Notes: a model not told the origin generated them from the sequence alone. A stretch of 64,000 nucleotides of DNA from JBNJDJ01 sp051744845 (GCA_051744845.1 JBNJDJ010000004.1:1-64000), one strand, 5' to 3'. Shown: positions 34,995 to 44,130, counted from the stretch's first letter. A program made the numbers and translations.

Positions 34995-35357
34995 ATGAGT
35001 GATTTTAAATCTATTGAAATTAAAGATGAAATAAGTTATAATGATTTTCAAAAGATTGACATAAGAGTTGGGGAAATATTATCTGTTATAGATATTGGTG
35101 AATCAGATAATTTAGTGAAATTAACTGTAGATTTTGGTGAGTTTAAAAGATTAATTGTAGCGAGTATAAAAAATGAAAGAGAGAATCCTCAAGAAATAGA
35201 AGGTTTACAAGCATTATTTGTTGTTAATTTAAAACCTAAAGAAATGTTTGGAGTTAAATCACATGGAATGTTATTTGATTTAGGATATGAAAATAAAATA
35301 AATCCAGTTTTAGCTGTTCCAAATAAAGAAGTACCTAATGGGACTTGTGCTGGTTAA
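34995..35357 (+). CDS. csaA: tRNA-binding-domain protein, CsaA-like
   Basis: A 120-residue protein made of one EMAPII/OB-fold tRNA-binding domain: YNDFQKIDIRVGEILSV, ESDNLVKLTVDFGE and FGVKSHGMLFDLG. CsaA is a homodimeric cytosolic protein first seen as a protein-export chaperone; the same fold occurs at the C terminus of MetRS. It has GGAGGG before ATG and stands alone with its own terminator. The 205-bp stretch before it (34790-34994) shows no confident promoter or RNA structure by eye. Confidence 0.9.
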   Translation: MSDFKSIEIKDEISYNDFQKIDIRVGEILSVIDIGESDNLVKLTVDFGEFKRLIVASIKNERENPQEIEGLQALFVVNLKPKEMFGVKSHGMLFDLGYENKINPVLAVPNKEVPNGTCAG

Positions 35358-35372
35358 TATAATATTTTCAAC

Positions 35373-35405
35373 AAAAAAACCGACTTAATCATTAGTCGGT
35401 TTTTT
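35373..35405. terminator. Bidirectional terminator between csaA and the MscS gene
   Basis: AAAAAACCGACTTA / TAGTCGGTTTTTT stem with A and T runs; the stop codon of the MscS gene lies within it. Confidence 0.9.
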
Positions 35406-36251
35406 CTTATAATAAATACTTCGAGAAGGATATGCAAATTCTATATCACTTTCTTCATTAAATCTATCTAATATTTTTCTGTTAATTAAATCGTGTTTTT
35501 TTCTTTGTAATCTGACAGGGACTAAATACCTTAATTGAAATGATATACCACTTTCTTTTATATCAATATAAGTAATAGGAGTTAATTTACCTTGTTTTAA
35601 GGCATATTTTTTTGACATTTTTTCTTGATTATTTGAAATTTGTTCTAAAAATTTTTTGTTAGAAGTATCATTAAGAATTTTTTTTATTATTTTTTCAGCT
35701 TTTTTATAATTACTATCAAAAGTTAATAATATATTTATTTCATCCCAAATTGCATCAAACTCAATAGTATAATTAAAAGTAAATTCTGTAAATATCTTAC
35801 CATTTGGAATATTTATAATACGCCCAGTAGATTGATTTTTTTCAACCCAGTTACCTACTTCCATCACTACAGTATAAAACATTCTAATATCTATTACATC
35901 TCCTACAATATTGTTTCTTTCAATTCGGTCACCAATATTATAAGGTTTTCTAAATATAATTAATAACCAGCCAGCAATATTTAATAAAACCTGATGTAAA
36001 GCTAAAGCTAGACCAGCAGAAATATATCCTAAAATTGTTGTAATTGATATATTATTATTACTCCATAATTCAAATGAAAATAATATGAAAGTAATAACCA
36101 TAAAATAATAAAGCCATTTTCTTAAAAGATGTTTTTTCTTTACGTTATTAATTCTTTTGTTTATAATGAAATTTAAAATCTGAGTTATAATATATATAGA
36201 AATAAAAAAAACTATAGAAGTTATAAACTTACTTTCGTATAACAAAGACAT
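35385..36251 (-). CDS. MscS-type mechanosensitive channel
   Basis: A 288-residue channel. Two or three N-terminal membrane helices (about 8-28, 48-62, 68-88) lead into the pore segment ILGYISAGLALALHQVLLN, then the beta domain LLIIFRKPYNIGDRIE and INIPNGKIF. MscS channels relieve turgor after osmotic down-shock. The pore helix is conserved in pattern but lacks the exact glycine-alanine set of E. coli. It follows ridA after a terminator-like hairpin, so co-transcription is possible but attenuated. Confidence 0.88.
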   Translation of the reverse strand: MSLLYESKFITSIVFFISIYIITQILNFIINKRINNVKKKHLLRKWLYYFMVITFILFSFELWSNNNISITTILGYISAGLALALHQVLLNIAGWLLIIFRKPYNIGDRIERNNIVGDVIDIRMFYTVVMEVGNWVEKNQSTGRIINIPNGKIFTEFTFNYTIEFDAIWDEINILLTFDSNYKKAEKIIKKILNDTSNKKFLEQISNNQEKMSKKYALKQGKLTPITYIDIKESGISFQLRYLVPVRLQRKKHDLINRKILDRFNEESDIEFAYPSRSIYYKKKPTND

Positions 36252-36261
36252 AATTTACTCC

Positions 36262-36292
36262 TTAAAATAAGAAAGCCTCTTTAAGAGGCTTA
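36262..36292 (-). terminator. Terminator after ridA
   Basis: AAGCCTCTTAAAGAGGCTT stem (36273-36291) followed by a T-rich run on the minus strand, immediately past the ridA stop codon. Confidence 0.8.
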
Positions 36293-36295
36293 AAA

Positions 36296-36679
36296 TTAAT
36301 CTAAATATGCTACCATTTGAATTTCAATGTCAGCTCCTAGTGGAAGTTTTGCAACTTCAACAGCAGCTCTTGCTGGTTTATGAGTATCGAAAAATTCACC
36401 ATATATTTCATTCATTTTTGAAAAATCGTCCATATTTTTTAAAAAAACAGTAGTTTTTACTACATTTTCTAAACAACTACCTGCTTCTTCTAATATAGCT
36501 TTTGCATTTTCTAATGACTTGCGAGTTTGTTTTTGAATATCATCTTTAATAAGTTCTTTAGTATCAGCATCCATAGGTAATTGACCTGATACATAAACAA
36601 AATTACCTGCTTTCATAGCCTGTGAATAAGGACCAACTGCAGCTGGAGCTTTCTTTGTACTAACATTTTCTAGACTCAT
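36296..36679 (-). CDS. ridA: RidA-family reactive intermediate deaminase
   Basis: A 127-residue RidA/YjgF protein that hydrolyses reactive enamine and imine intermediates from PLP enzymes. Seen are KAPAAVGPYSQAMKAGNFVYV, the conserved YVSGQLP, and the substrate-binding arginine in KPARAAVEVAKLPLGADIEI. Its ATG shares one base with the stop of the upstream regulator (TAATG), so the two are coupled. Confidence 0.95.
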   Translation of the reverse strand: MSLENVSTKKAPAAVGPYSQAMKAGNFVYVSGQLPMDADTKELIKDDIQKQTRKSLENAKAILEEAGSCLENVVKTTVFLKNMDDFSKMNEIYGEFFDTHKPARAAVEVAKLPLGADIEIQMVAYLD

Positions 36680-37305
36680 TATTTCTCCTCCTTAACTTCA
36701 TCTAAATAATTATATATAGTATACTTAGATACATGAAGTACCTCAGCAACATAATCGATAGCACCTTTTATTAAAAAGGCGCCTTGATTATCTAATTTTT
36801 GAACAATTAATACTTTTTCTTGCTTTGATAAATAAGTAACGGGTTTACCAAAACTATCAATAACTTCTTTAACTATATCACTTAAAATCACATTAACTTT
36901 ATTAATTTCTTTTTCTGTTTTCATATCATCTAATTTTATCATATCATCTAAAATTTTTCTAGCTCCAATAAAATCAGTTATATCAAAATTAATACATAAA
37001 CAACCAATATGTTTACCATTTTCATCTTTAATAAATATAGTAGATGATTTTAAAATTCTCCCATCAGCAGTTTTTTCAGAATAACTTATTATATCAGATT
37101 CAATATTATTATTTCTAATACGTTGTATTGATGTCTCTGTCATTGGACTATTTTCATCTCTTCCTGTAATATGTCCATTTTCTATAGTTATAATTGAATT
37201 TTTTAAATTTTTAAAATCATGTAATACCACTTCACAATTACTGCCAAAAGTTTTAGCAATACCTTTTACTATAGGTATAAATTTATTTAATAATTTTTCA
37301 TTCAT
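36679..37305 (-). CDS. YheO/DauR-like PAS regulator with C-terminal HTH
   Basis: A 208-residue protein. The N-terminal YheO-type PAS fold includes KTFGSNCEVVLHDFKNLKNS, then IGCLCINFDITDF near residue 110. The C-terminal HTH covers GAIDYVAEVLHVSKYTIYNY, about residues 180-203. DauR-type regulators sense amino acids or derivatives and often adjoin RidA genes, which is exactly the case here. It begins 8 bp after the leuS stop, with no terminator between, so leuS, this gene and ridA may form one T-box-controlled transcript. Confidence 0.9.
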   Translation of the reverse strand: MNEKLLNKFIPIVKGIAKTFGSNCEVVLHDFKNLKNSIITIENGHITGRDENSPMTETSIQRIRNNNIESDIISYSEKTADGRILKSSTIFIKDENGKHIGCLCINFDITDFIGARKILDDMIKLDDMKTEKEINKVNVILSDIVKEVIDSFGKPVTYLSKQEKVLIVQKLDNQGAFLIKGAIDYVAEVLHVSKYTIYNYLDEVKEEK

Positions 37306-37313
37306 ATAATTAC

Positions 37314-39776
37314 CTACTTTACTACTAAGTTAACTAATTTTTTAGGAACAACTATTGTTTTTATTATATTTTTTCCATTAATATATTTTTGAATGTTTTT
37401 ATGATTTTTAACTACTTTTTCTAATTGATCTTTAGTTATTTCAGAATCTACTTTAATTTTTTCTCTAACTTTTCCATTTATTTGAATAACAATTTCAATT
37501 TCATCTTTAACTAAAGCTTTTTCATCAAATTCTGGCCAATTTTCATTATGGATAGATCCTTCATTTCCAATCATTTCCCAAAGTTCTTCACAAACATGAG
37601 GTGTAAAAGGAGCTAACATTTTTAAAATTGATTCAACAACTTTATTCATTAATGAAGGGTTGATAACATCTAAATTTTGTTTATATTTATAAGAAGTATT
37701 AACTAATTCCATAATAAATGCAATTGCAGTATTAAAATTATATCTTGTTTCAATATCATGTGTTACATCTTTAATTACTTTATTTAATTTAAAGTTAAGT
37801 TTTTTATCAAAATCGCATTTAATATTAATTTTCCCATCATTTAAGTCATCTTTTACATCTGAAACAAGTCTCCATACTCTATTTATAAATTTGAATGCAC
37901 CTTCTACTCCATCTGCACTCCATTCTAAATCTCTTTCAGGTGGTGCAGCAAATAATACAAATAATCTAGCTGTATCAGTACCATATTTTTCTATAATTTC
38001 TTTTGGACTAACAACGTTCCCCTTTGATTTTGACATTTTTGAACCATCTTTTAAAACCATACCTTGAGTTAATAAGTTTTCAAATGGTTCATTTACAGGT
38101 GCTATATCTTGCTTATATAAGACTTTTGTAAAGAATCTAGCATATAATAAATGAAGTATAGCGTGTTCAACTCCACCAATATATTGATCTACATTCATCC
38201 AATAGTCCCCTTTATCATAGTCAAATATCTTTTTATCATTCGTAGGGTCAGTGTATCTTAAGAAATACCATGATGAATCTACAAAAGTATCCATTGTATC
38301 TACTTCTCTTGTTGCAGTTTTACCACATTTAGGACAAGTAGCGTTTTTAAATTTTTCAGATGTTATTAAAGGAGATTTTCCTTTACCAGTAAATTCTACA
38401 TCTTTTGGTAAAGTTACAGGTAAATCTTTTTCATCAACTGGAACTTCGCCACAATCTTCACAATAAACTATCGGTATAGGCGTTCCCCAGTATCTTTGTC
38501 TAGATATTAACCAATCTCTTAATTTAAAGTTAGTTGTTTTTTTACCAATATTTTCTTTGGCTAAATAATCACTCATTTTTTCAATAGCTTCCTGATTTTT
38601 TAAACCATTAAACTTTTCTGAATTTATCATAACTCCTGGTTCGCTGTAAGCTTCTTTTAAATTATTTATATCTATTGATTCGTCCTTAGGTTTAATTACA
38701 GGAACAATATCAATATCATATTTCTTAGCAAATTCAAAGTCTCGTTGATCGTGTGCAGGAACTGCCATTATCGCTCCAGTACCGTAATCCATCATTACAT
38801 AATTAGCAATATAAATTGGGATTTGTTTTCCATTTACTGGATTAATAGCGTGTTTTCCAATAAATAATCCTTTTTTGTCAAGATTAGTTGATTGTCTATC
38901 GATATCAGAAAGCTTATTTATCTCTTCAATAAAATCATTTACTTTATTTTCATATTTTGTTCCTTTTACTAAATCTTTAACATAAGGATGTTTAGGTGCT
39001 AAAACCATAAATGTTGCTCCGAATAATGTATCAGGCCTTGTAGTAAAGACTTTTAATTCTTTATCAGTTGATTTAATATTAAAGTCAACTTCTGCACCAT
39101 AACTTTTTCCTATCCAATTTGCTTGCATAGATTTAACTTTTTCAGGCCAACCATCTAAAGTTTTAAGATCTTCAAGTAACTCATCAGCATATTCAGTTAT
39201 CTTAAAATACCATTGAGATAAATCTTTTTTATCTACATCACTGTCGCATCTTTCACATAGTCCATCAACAACTTGCTCATTTGCTAAAACAGTTTCGCAA
39301 CTAGTACACCAATTTACAGCTGATTTTGTTTTGTATGCTAAATCATTTTTATATAACTGTAAAAAAATCCATTGTGTCCATTTATAATAATCAGGTGATG
39401 AAGTTGCAACTTCTCTATCCCAATCATACGAAATTCCTAATTCTTTTAATTGATCTTTCATTTCATTAATATTTTGATTAGTCCATATATCTGGATGTAT
39501 ATCATTTTTTATCGCAGCATTTTCTGCTGGTAAACCAAATGAATCCCATCCTATTGGATGTAAAACATTTTTACCATTCATTGTTTTAAATCTTGCGATA
39601 ACATCTCCAATTGAATAATTTCTTACATGACCCATATGTAATTTACCTGATGGATAAGGAAACATTTCTAAACAATAATATTTTTCTTTATCATCACTTT
39701 GCGTAGTTTTGTGTATATTGCTATCATCCCACTTGTTTTGCCATTTTTTTTCAATTTTACTAAAATTATACGTCAT
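37314..39776 (-). CDS. leuS: Leucyl-tRNA synthetase
   Basis: An 820-residue class Ia synthetase. The first signature is PYPSGKLHMGHVRNY (HIGH-type) and the second KMSKSKGN (KMSKS); CP1 editing has the TTRPDTLFGATF motif (here TRPDTLFGATFM), and a C-terminal domain ends IKTIVVPKKLVNLVV. Two cysteine pairs (CTSCETV and CERCD) give a zinc knuckle. It attaches leucine to tRNA-Leu. A T-box leader lies just upstream. Two genes, the PAS regulator and ridA, follow without a visible terminator. Confidence 0.97.
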   Translation of the reverse strand: MTYNFSKIEKKWQNKWDDSNIHKTTQSDDKEKYYCLEMFPYPSGKLHMGHVRNYSIGDVIARFKTMNGKNVLHPIGWDSFGLPAENAAIKNDIHPDIWTNQNINEMKDQLKELGISYDWDREVATSSPDYYKWTQWIFLQLYKNDLAYKTKSAVNWCTSCETVLANEQVVDGLCERCDSDVDKKDLSQWYFKITEYADELLEDLKTLDGWPEKVKSMQANWIGKSYGAEVDFNIKSTDKELKVFTTRPDTLFGATFMVLAPKHPYVKDLVKGTKYENKVNDFIEEINKLSDIDRQSTNLDKKGLFIGKHAINPVNGKQIPIYIANYVMMDYGTGAIMAVPAHDQRDFEFAKKYDIDIVPVIKPKDESIDINNLKEAYSEPGVMINSEKFNGLKNQEAIEKMSDYLAKENIGKKTTNFKLRDWLISRQRYWGTPIPIVYCEDCGEVPVDEKDLPVTLPKDVEFTGKGKSPLITSEKFKNATCPKCGKTATREVDTMDTFVDSSWYFLRYTDPTNDKKIFDYDKGDYWMNVDQYIGGVEHAILHLLYARFFTKVLYKQDIAPVNEPFENLLTQGMVLKDGSKMSKSKGNVVSPKEIIEKYGTDTARLFVLFAAPPERDLEWSADGVEGAFKFINRVWRLVSDVKDDLNDGKINIKCDFDKKLNFKLNKVIKDVTHDIETRYNFNTAIAFIMELVNTSYKYKQNLDVINPSLMNKVVESILKMLAPFTPHVCEELWEMIGNEGSIHNENWPEFDEKALVKDEIEIVIQINGKVREKIKVDSEITKDQLEKVVKNHKNIQKYINGKNIIKTIVVPKKLVNLVVK

Positions 39777-39795
39777 AATACCCCTCTTTCAAAAA

Positions 39796-39990
39796 AATAA
39801 AAACGGTACCTATTACATAGAGACGGGATTAACCGTGGTACCACTCTATTTTGACCTAAGTCCTCATAAGTTTTTAAAGGTTACTAACCTATACATTAAA
39901 GACAAGTTCAACTAGTTACATTATTGATTTTCACCAACCATCAATTCTCTACGAAATGTTTGTAGTTTACTACTTCTAGATTGTTATTTT
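39796..39990 (-). promoter_or_regulatory. T-box leader of leuS
   Basis: Minus strand reading gives GTAGAGAATTGATGG and GGTGAAAATC (stem I), the T-box core AGAGTGGTACCACGG (39833-39847), and a terminator whose 3' arm ACCGT is followed by a long T run (39791-39807). The segment GAACTTGTC holds leucine codons CTT and TTG as specifier candidates. Uncharged tRNA-Leu should allow readthrough to leuS. Confidence 0.93.
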
Positions 39991-40014
39991 TAGTATATTT
40001 TATCTAAAATATAT

Positions 40015-40362
40015 TTAAAAGTCAATATCTATTTTTTTTGCATCTGCATAAATTTTATCTAAATTATAAAATTCTCGTTTTTCTTTATCAAAAATATGGA
40101 CTATAAAATCGAAATAGTCAACTATAATCCAACCAGATTCTTTATTACCTTCAGTTTGATTAAGCTTAACTTTTTCTTTTGCTAATTTATCTTTAATATA
40201 TTTTGATAAAGCTGAGACATGACGATTAGAAACGCCAGTAGCTAAAATTAAATAATCAGTATAAGGTAACTTACCTTTTAAATCTAATAATTTAATATCT
40301 ACACCATTTTTTTTATTTAATATTTTAGCAGCTTGTATTGCCAACTTTTTAATTTTATCCAT
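40015..40362 (-). CDS. rsfS: Ribosome silencing factor RsfS
   Basis: A 115-residue RsfS/Iojap protein that binds L14 and blocks subunit joining when nutrients are low. The motif series KNGVDIKLLDLKGK, YLILATGVSNRHVSALSKYI, ESGWIIVDYFDFIVHIFDKE, YNLDKIYADAK is standard. It is the last gene of the nadD-yqeK-rsfS group; the leuS T-box leader begins immediately after it. Confidence 0.95.
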   Translation of the reverse strand: MDKIKKLAIQAAKILNKKNGVDIKLLDLKGKLPYTDYLILATGVSNRHVSALSKYIKDKLAKEKVKLNQTEGNKESGWIIVDYFDFIVHIFDKEKREFYNLDKIYADAKKIDIDF

Positions 40363-40375
40363 TAATAAACCTCCT

Positions 40376-40945
40376 TTATATTTGATCTATAAGCTTATTT
40401 CTCAAAATTACAGATTCTATATATATTTTTTCATTTTTATCAATTATATATTTTAAAGACCTATTTAAAGCAACTACCATTGCTTTTTTTAATTGCTTAT
40501 TAAAACATAAATGTCTTATTTTATTTTTGTCTTTAAAATTTGCTCTATTAGGTTCAATCATATCTGCTAGATATAATATGATATCAAAATCAGTCATATT
40601 TCTATTAGTAAATGTATGGTATCTAATAGCATTTAAGATTTTTTTGTCTTTTATATTAAAACGATTTTTAATTAATTCAGCTGCTACTGGTCCATGAGCT
40701 AAATCTTTTGTATTTATTATTATATCATCTAAATTTAAATTAAATTTTGCAACTAATTCTCTTAGTTTTTCATTACTATATATTTTTGCATAATCATGTA
40801 AAATAGCTGCAATTTTCATCTTTTCAATATCTTCATTATATATTTTACATAACTTAACTGCTGTATTCATTACACCTATAGAATGCTTATATCTATATTT
40901 ATCAATTTGTTTTAATTCATTTAATATTTTTTTATATCTACTCAT
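40376..40945 (-). CDS. yqeK: HD-domain hydrolase YqeK (symmetrical Ap4A hydrolase type)
   Basis: A 189-residue HD protein next to nadD as in most Bacillota; YqeK enzymes cleave bis(5'-nucleosyl)tetraphosphate. HD-site residues are in YKHSIGVMNTAVKLC, AAILHDYAKIYSNE, DLAHGPVAAELI, AIRYHTFTN and YLADMIEPNR. The start could be the GTG at 40951, but the ATG at 40945 is more likely, even though the GGTGG site is close. It starts right after the nadD stop, indicating coupling. Confidence 0.9.
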   Translation of the reverse strand: MSRYKKILNELKQIDKYRYKHSIGVMNTAVKLCKIYNEDIEKMKIAAILHDYAKIYSNEKLRELVAKFNLNLDDIIINTKDLAHGPVAAELIKNRFNIKDKKILNAIRYHTFTNRNMTDFDIILYLADMIEPNRANFKDKNKIRHLCFNKQLKKAMVVALNRSLKYIIDKNEKIYIESVILRNKLIDQI

Positions 40946-40951
40946 ATCCAC

Positions 40952-41563
40952 CTACTTTTTATAAAGATTATATTTATTTATATAATCTAATACATTAGAG
41001 TCAACCATATATTTAATAGATAAATCATTTTTAAATCTTTGTCTTATCATTGTTGAAGATATATCTAGATAAGGCATTTCTATAATTTCAATATTGCAAT
41101 TAAAATCTTTTTTTAATTTATTAACTTTTTCATCAAATTCTTTATCTAAATAACCTATTCTTTTTATACAAGTAAAAGTTACTTTTTTTAATAAAGTTTT
41201 ATAAGATTTCCATGTTTCAATATTTTTCAAAGAGTCTCCACCAATAATAAAATAGATTTCTTTATTTTCAAAATCATTTTTTTTAAAATAATTTATTGTA
41301 TCTATAGTATAACATATACCTTCTTTATTAATTTCATAATCAAGAGTTTTAATAAATTTATTGTTTTTAGAGACTAATTCGCACATTTTGAGTCGTTTAT
41401 TTGCTTTAGACAAATCGATTTTATTTTTATGTGGAGGATTTGAATTTGGTAATAAATATATATTATCAAGTTTTAATGATTCATATGCATATTGAGCCAT
41501 AATAATATGCCCAATATGTATAGGATCAAAAGACCCACCTAAAATACCTATTTTTTCACTCAT
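40952..41563 (-). CDS. nadD: Nicotinate-nucleotide adenylyltransferase
   Basis: A 203-residue NadD that adenylylates NaMN in NAD synthesis. The nucleotidyltransferase motif is GILGGSFDPIHIGHI, with NSNPPHK and the C-terminal SSTMIRQRFKND. Start at 41563 was chosen because the sequence before it in frame is the yhbY end; it begins one base after the yhbY stop codon and has no good ribosome site, so translation depends on yhbY. Confidence 0.95.
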   Translation of the reverse strand: MSEKIGILGGSFDPIHIGHIIMAQYAYESLKLDNIYLLPNSNPPHKNKIDLSKANKRLKMCELVSKNNKFIKTLDYEINKEGICYTIDTINYFKKNDFENKEIYFIIGGDSLKNIETWKSYKTLLKKVTFTCIKRIGYLDKEFDEKVNKLKKDFNCNIEIIEMPYLDISSTMIRQRFKNDLSIKYMVDSNVLDYINKYNLYKK

Positions 41564-41564
41564 A

Positions 41565-41858
41565 TTATTTCGGTAACTTAATACCTGGGTCCTCACTTGC
41601 TTCTCTATATATAATTAATTTTTTTCCGATAGTTTGCACAAATTCAGCGTTTACTTTATCTAAAATTTCATCAGCTACTATTTTAGGATTCAAATAATTA
41701 TTATTAAGAACATTTATTTTAACTAATTCATGAGCTTCTAATGTTTCATCTAATTGGTTTAAAAAACCTTCTGTAATTCCATCTTTACCAATCTGTAAAA
41801 GTGTATCGTGTTTTGTTGCCATTGATTTCAAATGATTTCTTTGTTTTCCATTTAACAT
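41565..41858 (-). CDS. yhbY: Ribosome assembly RNA-binding protein YhbY
   Basis: A 97-residue CRM-domain protein: MLNGKQRNHLKSMA, LQIGKDGITEGFLNQL, HELVKINVLNN and GKKLIIYREASEDP. YhbY associates with pre-50S or 30S particles. It follows obg in the same direction with AGGAGG as ribosome site, in the conserved group rplU-prp-rpmA-obg-yhbY-nadD-yqeK-rsfS. Confidence 0.94.
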   Translation of the reverse strand: MLNGKQRNHLKSMATKHDTLLQIGKDGITEGFLNQLDETLEAHELVKINVLNNNYLNPKIVADEILDKVNAEFVQTIGKKLIIYREASEDPGIKLPK

Positions 41859-41870
41859 ATATATTACCTC

Positions 41871-43145
41871 CTATTCAATATATTCTAATTCATAACCTTC
41901 TATACTAATTGTATCACCATCATTTACACCCATTTTACGTAGTCTTTTTAACACATCTCGTCTTTCTAAAACTTTATGAAATCTTCTCATAGAATCTAAA
42001 TTATGAAAATTAGTTGTCTCTAATAATCTTACCATAGGTTTTCCTGTTACATAATAAGTTTCGCCTTTTTTCTCTATATCTATTTTATCTTTTTTATCCT
42101 CATCAAATTTAACAATTAATTTTGAATCATCATATAATGGTTTAACCTCAATAGTTTTAACTAATTCGCCTACTCTATTGATTAATGGTTTTAAACCTTT
42201 ATTAGTAACTGCAGAAATAGGAAATACTTCATAACCTCTTTTTTCCATTTCTTCAGTAAATCTTTCTAAGTTATCATTATCTTCATTAATTAAATCAATT
42301 TTATTTGCAGCTATGATTTGCTTTCTATTACCTAATTCCTTATTATAACTGATTAACTCATCATTTATTTTATCAAAATCTTCAATTGGATCTCTTCCTT
42401 CAAAACCAGAAATATCTACAAAATGTATTAATATTTTTGTTCTTTCTATATGTCTTAAAAAGTCAAAACCTAGTCCTATACCTTTAGATGCTCCATTTAT
42501 TAATCCAGGAATATCTGCTATAACAAATGAATCTCCATAATCACTTTGTACAACACCTAAATTAGGCTTGATTGTAGTAAAATGATAATTACCTACTTTA
42601 GGATTTGCTGAAGTTACATTTGATAAAAATGTAGATTTTCCAACATTAGGAAATCCTAATAATCCAACATCGGCAATTAATTTTAATTCAATTGTAATTT
42701 TCTTTTCTTCACCAGGGAATCCAGGTTCATAAAAGTCAGGTGTTTTTCTAGTAGAGTTAGCAAATTTTTTGTTTCCTCTACCGCCTTTGCCACCTTTTGC
42801 AATTACCGCTTGTTCACCAGGGTCAGTCAAATCAGCTATTATAACCCCATCTTTATTTTTAACTATAGTTCCTGGAGGCACTGGTAAAATAAGATCTTCA
42901 CCACTTTTACCATATTTACCTTTTCTCATACCATTTTGTCCATCTTGTGCTTTAAATTCTTTTTTATATTTAAAATCCATTAAAGTTCTCATACCAGTGT
43001 CAACTTTAAAGATAACGTCTCCACCATCTCCTCCGTCACCACCACTAGGACCGCCATGAGCTACAAACTTTTCTCTTCTAAATTTTCTAGCACCATCGCC
43101 ACCTTTTCCTGCAGTTACTTTAACTTCTAAATAATCTACAAACAT
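41871..43145 (-). CDS. obg: GTPase Obg/CgtA
   Basis: A 424-residue Obg. The glycine-rich N-terminal domain includes VTAGKGGDGARKFRREKFV, the G1 motif is GFPNVGKST, G3 is DIPGLI, G4 is ANKID, and the C-terminal OCT domain (about 350-424) is present, as in the Bacillota long form. Obg is essential for 50S maturation and stringent control. A terminator lies between rpmA and this gene. Confidence 0.96.
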   Translation of the reverse strand: MFVDYLEVKVTAGKGGDGARKFRREKFVAHGGPSGGDGGDGGDVIFKVDTGMRTLMDFKYKKEFKAQDGQNGMRKGKYGKSGEDLILPVPPGTIVKNKDGVIIADLTDPGEQAVIAKGGKGGRGNKKFANSTRKTPDFYEPGFPGEEKKITIELKLIADVGLLGFPNVGKSTFLSNVTSANPKVGNYHFTTIKPNLGVVQSDYGDSFVIADIPGLINGASKGIGLGFDFLRHIERTKILIHFVDISGFEGRDPIEDFDKINDELISYNKELGNRKQIIAANKIDLINEDNDNLERFTEEMEKRGYEVFPISAVTNKGLKPLINRVGELVKTIEVKPLYDDSKLIVKFDEDKKDKIDIEKKGETYYVTGKPMVRLLETTNFHNLDSMRRFHKVLERRDVLKRLRKMGVNDGDTISIEGYELEYIE

Positions 43146-43161
43146 TTTACACCTCTTTCAT

Positions 43162-43190
43162 AAAAAAATGTCCATCATCTGATGGACATT
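43162..43190 (-). terminator. Terminator between rpmA and obg
   Basis: AATGTCCATC / GATGGACATT stem (43168-43190) followed by T run on the minus strand; it should reduce but not abolish obg expression. Confidence 0.85.
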
Positions 43191-43194
43191 GTAA

Positions 43195-43482
43195 TTAAGC
43201 CTCAAATTTATATACGCTTACTTGTTTTTGAGTCTTAGTTTTTCTTTCAAATTTAACAACCCCATCAATTTTTGCAAATAGAGTGTCATCGCCACCTCTA
43301 CCTACATTTCTACCAGGGTGTATTTTTGTTCCTCTTTGTCTTACAATAATATTTCCAGCTTTTACGTGTTGTCCATCACCAGTTTTTACACCTAGGCGTT
43401 TAGATTCACTATCACGTCCGTTTTTCGTACTACTAACACCTTTTTTGCTGGCAAATAATTGAAGATTAAATGCCTTGATCAT
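43195..43482 (-). CDS. rpmA: 50S ribosomal protein L27 with a Prp-cleavable N terminus
   Basis: A 95-residue L27. The N terminus MIKAFNLQLFASKKG is the extended Bacillota type in which residues up to the LQLFA motif are removed by Prp to expose the mature SKKG terminus near the peptidyl-transferase centre. The core RGTKIHPGRNVGRGGDDTLF is standard. Its start overlaps the prp end by 17 bp and has AGGAGGTGG. Confidence 0.96.
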   Translation of the reverse strand: MIKAFNLQLFASKKGVSSTKNGRDSESKRLGVKTGDGQHVKAGNIIVRQRGTKIHPGRNVGRGGDDTLFAKIDGVVKFERKTKTQKQVSVYKFEA

Positions 43483-43819
43483 TCAAATCCACCTCCTGCT
43501 TAACAATATCAATATATTTATTGTATGAATTCTGAATTCCTTTTATACCTATTTGAAAGGATTCTAAAAGTAATTCGACTTTGTCATCAACATCTTTTAA
43601 ATCAATAATAATATATGAATGACCTTCATCAATTTGATATTTAAAATTTTTAATTTTAGCTAATTCTATTAATGAACTTATAGTTGTCTGAGCTATGCTA
43701 GAAACGCCAGCACATACAATATCTTTACCATGTTCATCATAATTAGCATGTCCAGAAATATCGAAACCAATGACTGTATTATTTGATTTTAAAATTTTTA
43801 CAACTAATTTTTTACTCAT
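43466..43819 (-). CDS. prp: Ribosomal-processing cysteine protease Prp
   Basis: A 117-residue cysteine protease that trims L27. The catalytic His is in GFDISGHANYDEHGKD and the Cys in IVCAGVSSIAQTTISS. It lies between rplU and rpmA, as in other Bacillota with extended L27, and shares one base with the rplU stop codon (TAATG). Confidence 0.95.
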   Translation of the reverse strand: MSKKLVVKILKSNNTVIGFDISGHANYDEHGKDIVCAGVSSIAQTTISSLIELAKIKNFKYQIDEGHSYIIIDLKDVDDKVELLLESFQIGIKGIQNSYNKYIDIVKQEVDLNDQGI

Positions 43820-44130
43820 TATAGACTAATTGATTCAACTTTGATTTTAGTATATGGTTGTCTATGACCTTGTTTTTTTCTATATCCTTCTTTATTTTTA
43901 TATTTATAAACAATAACTTTAGGGCCTTTACCGTTTTCAATAACAGAAGCATTAACATTAGCTTCCTTTACAAATGGATTTCCAACCTTAAATTCGTCGT
44001 CATTAGAAACAACTAAAACTTCATCAAAATCTACAGAGTCACCGGCATTAACATCTAACTTTTCAATGAAAAGTTCATCACCTTCTTGAACTCTATATTG
44101 CTTTCCTCCAGTTTTAATTACTGCGTACAT
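43819..44130 (-). CDS. rplU: 50S ribosomal protein L21
   Basis: A 103-residue L21 starting MYAVIKTGGKQYRVQEGD; the start has AAGGAGGTG before it, while a longer frame lies in the leader region. It ends with RKKQGHRQPYTKIKV. It is the first gene of the ribosomal group and has a promoter and a structured leader of its own. Confidence 0.97.
   Translation of the reverse strand: MYAVIKTGGKQYRVQEGDELFIEKLDVNAGDSVDFDEVLVVSNDDEFKVGNPFVKEANVNASVIENGKGPKVIVYKYKNKEGYRKKQGHRQPYTKIKVESISL

Noticed and set aside
39709..39915. 68-residue plus-strand open frame
   Set aside because: Antisense to the T-box leader and the leuS start.
42769..43059. Proline-rich plus-strand frame in obg
   Set aside because: Complement of the glycine-rich Obg domain; no gene signals.
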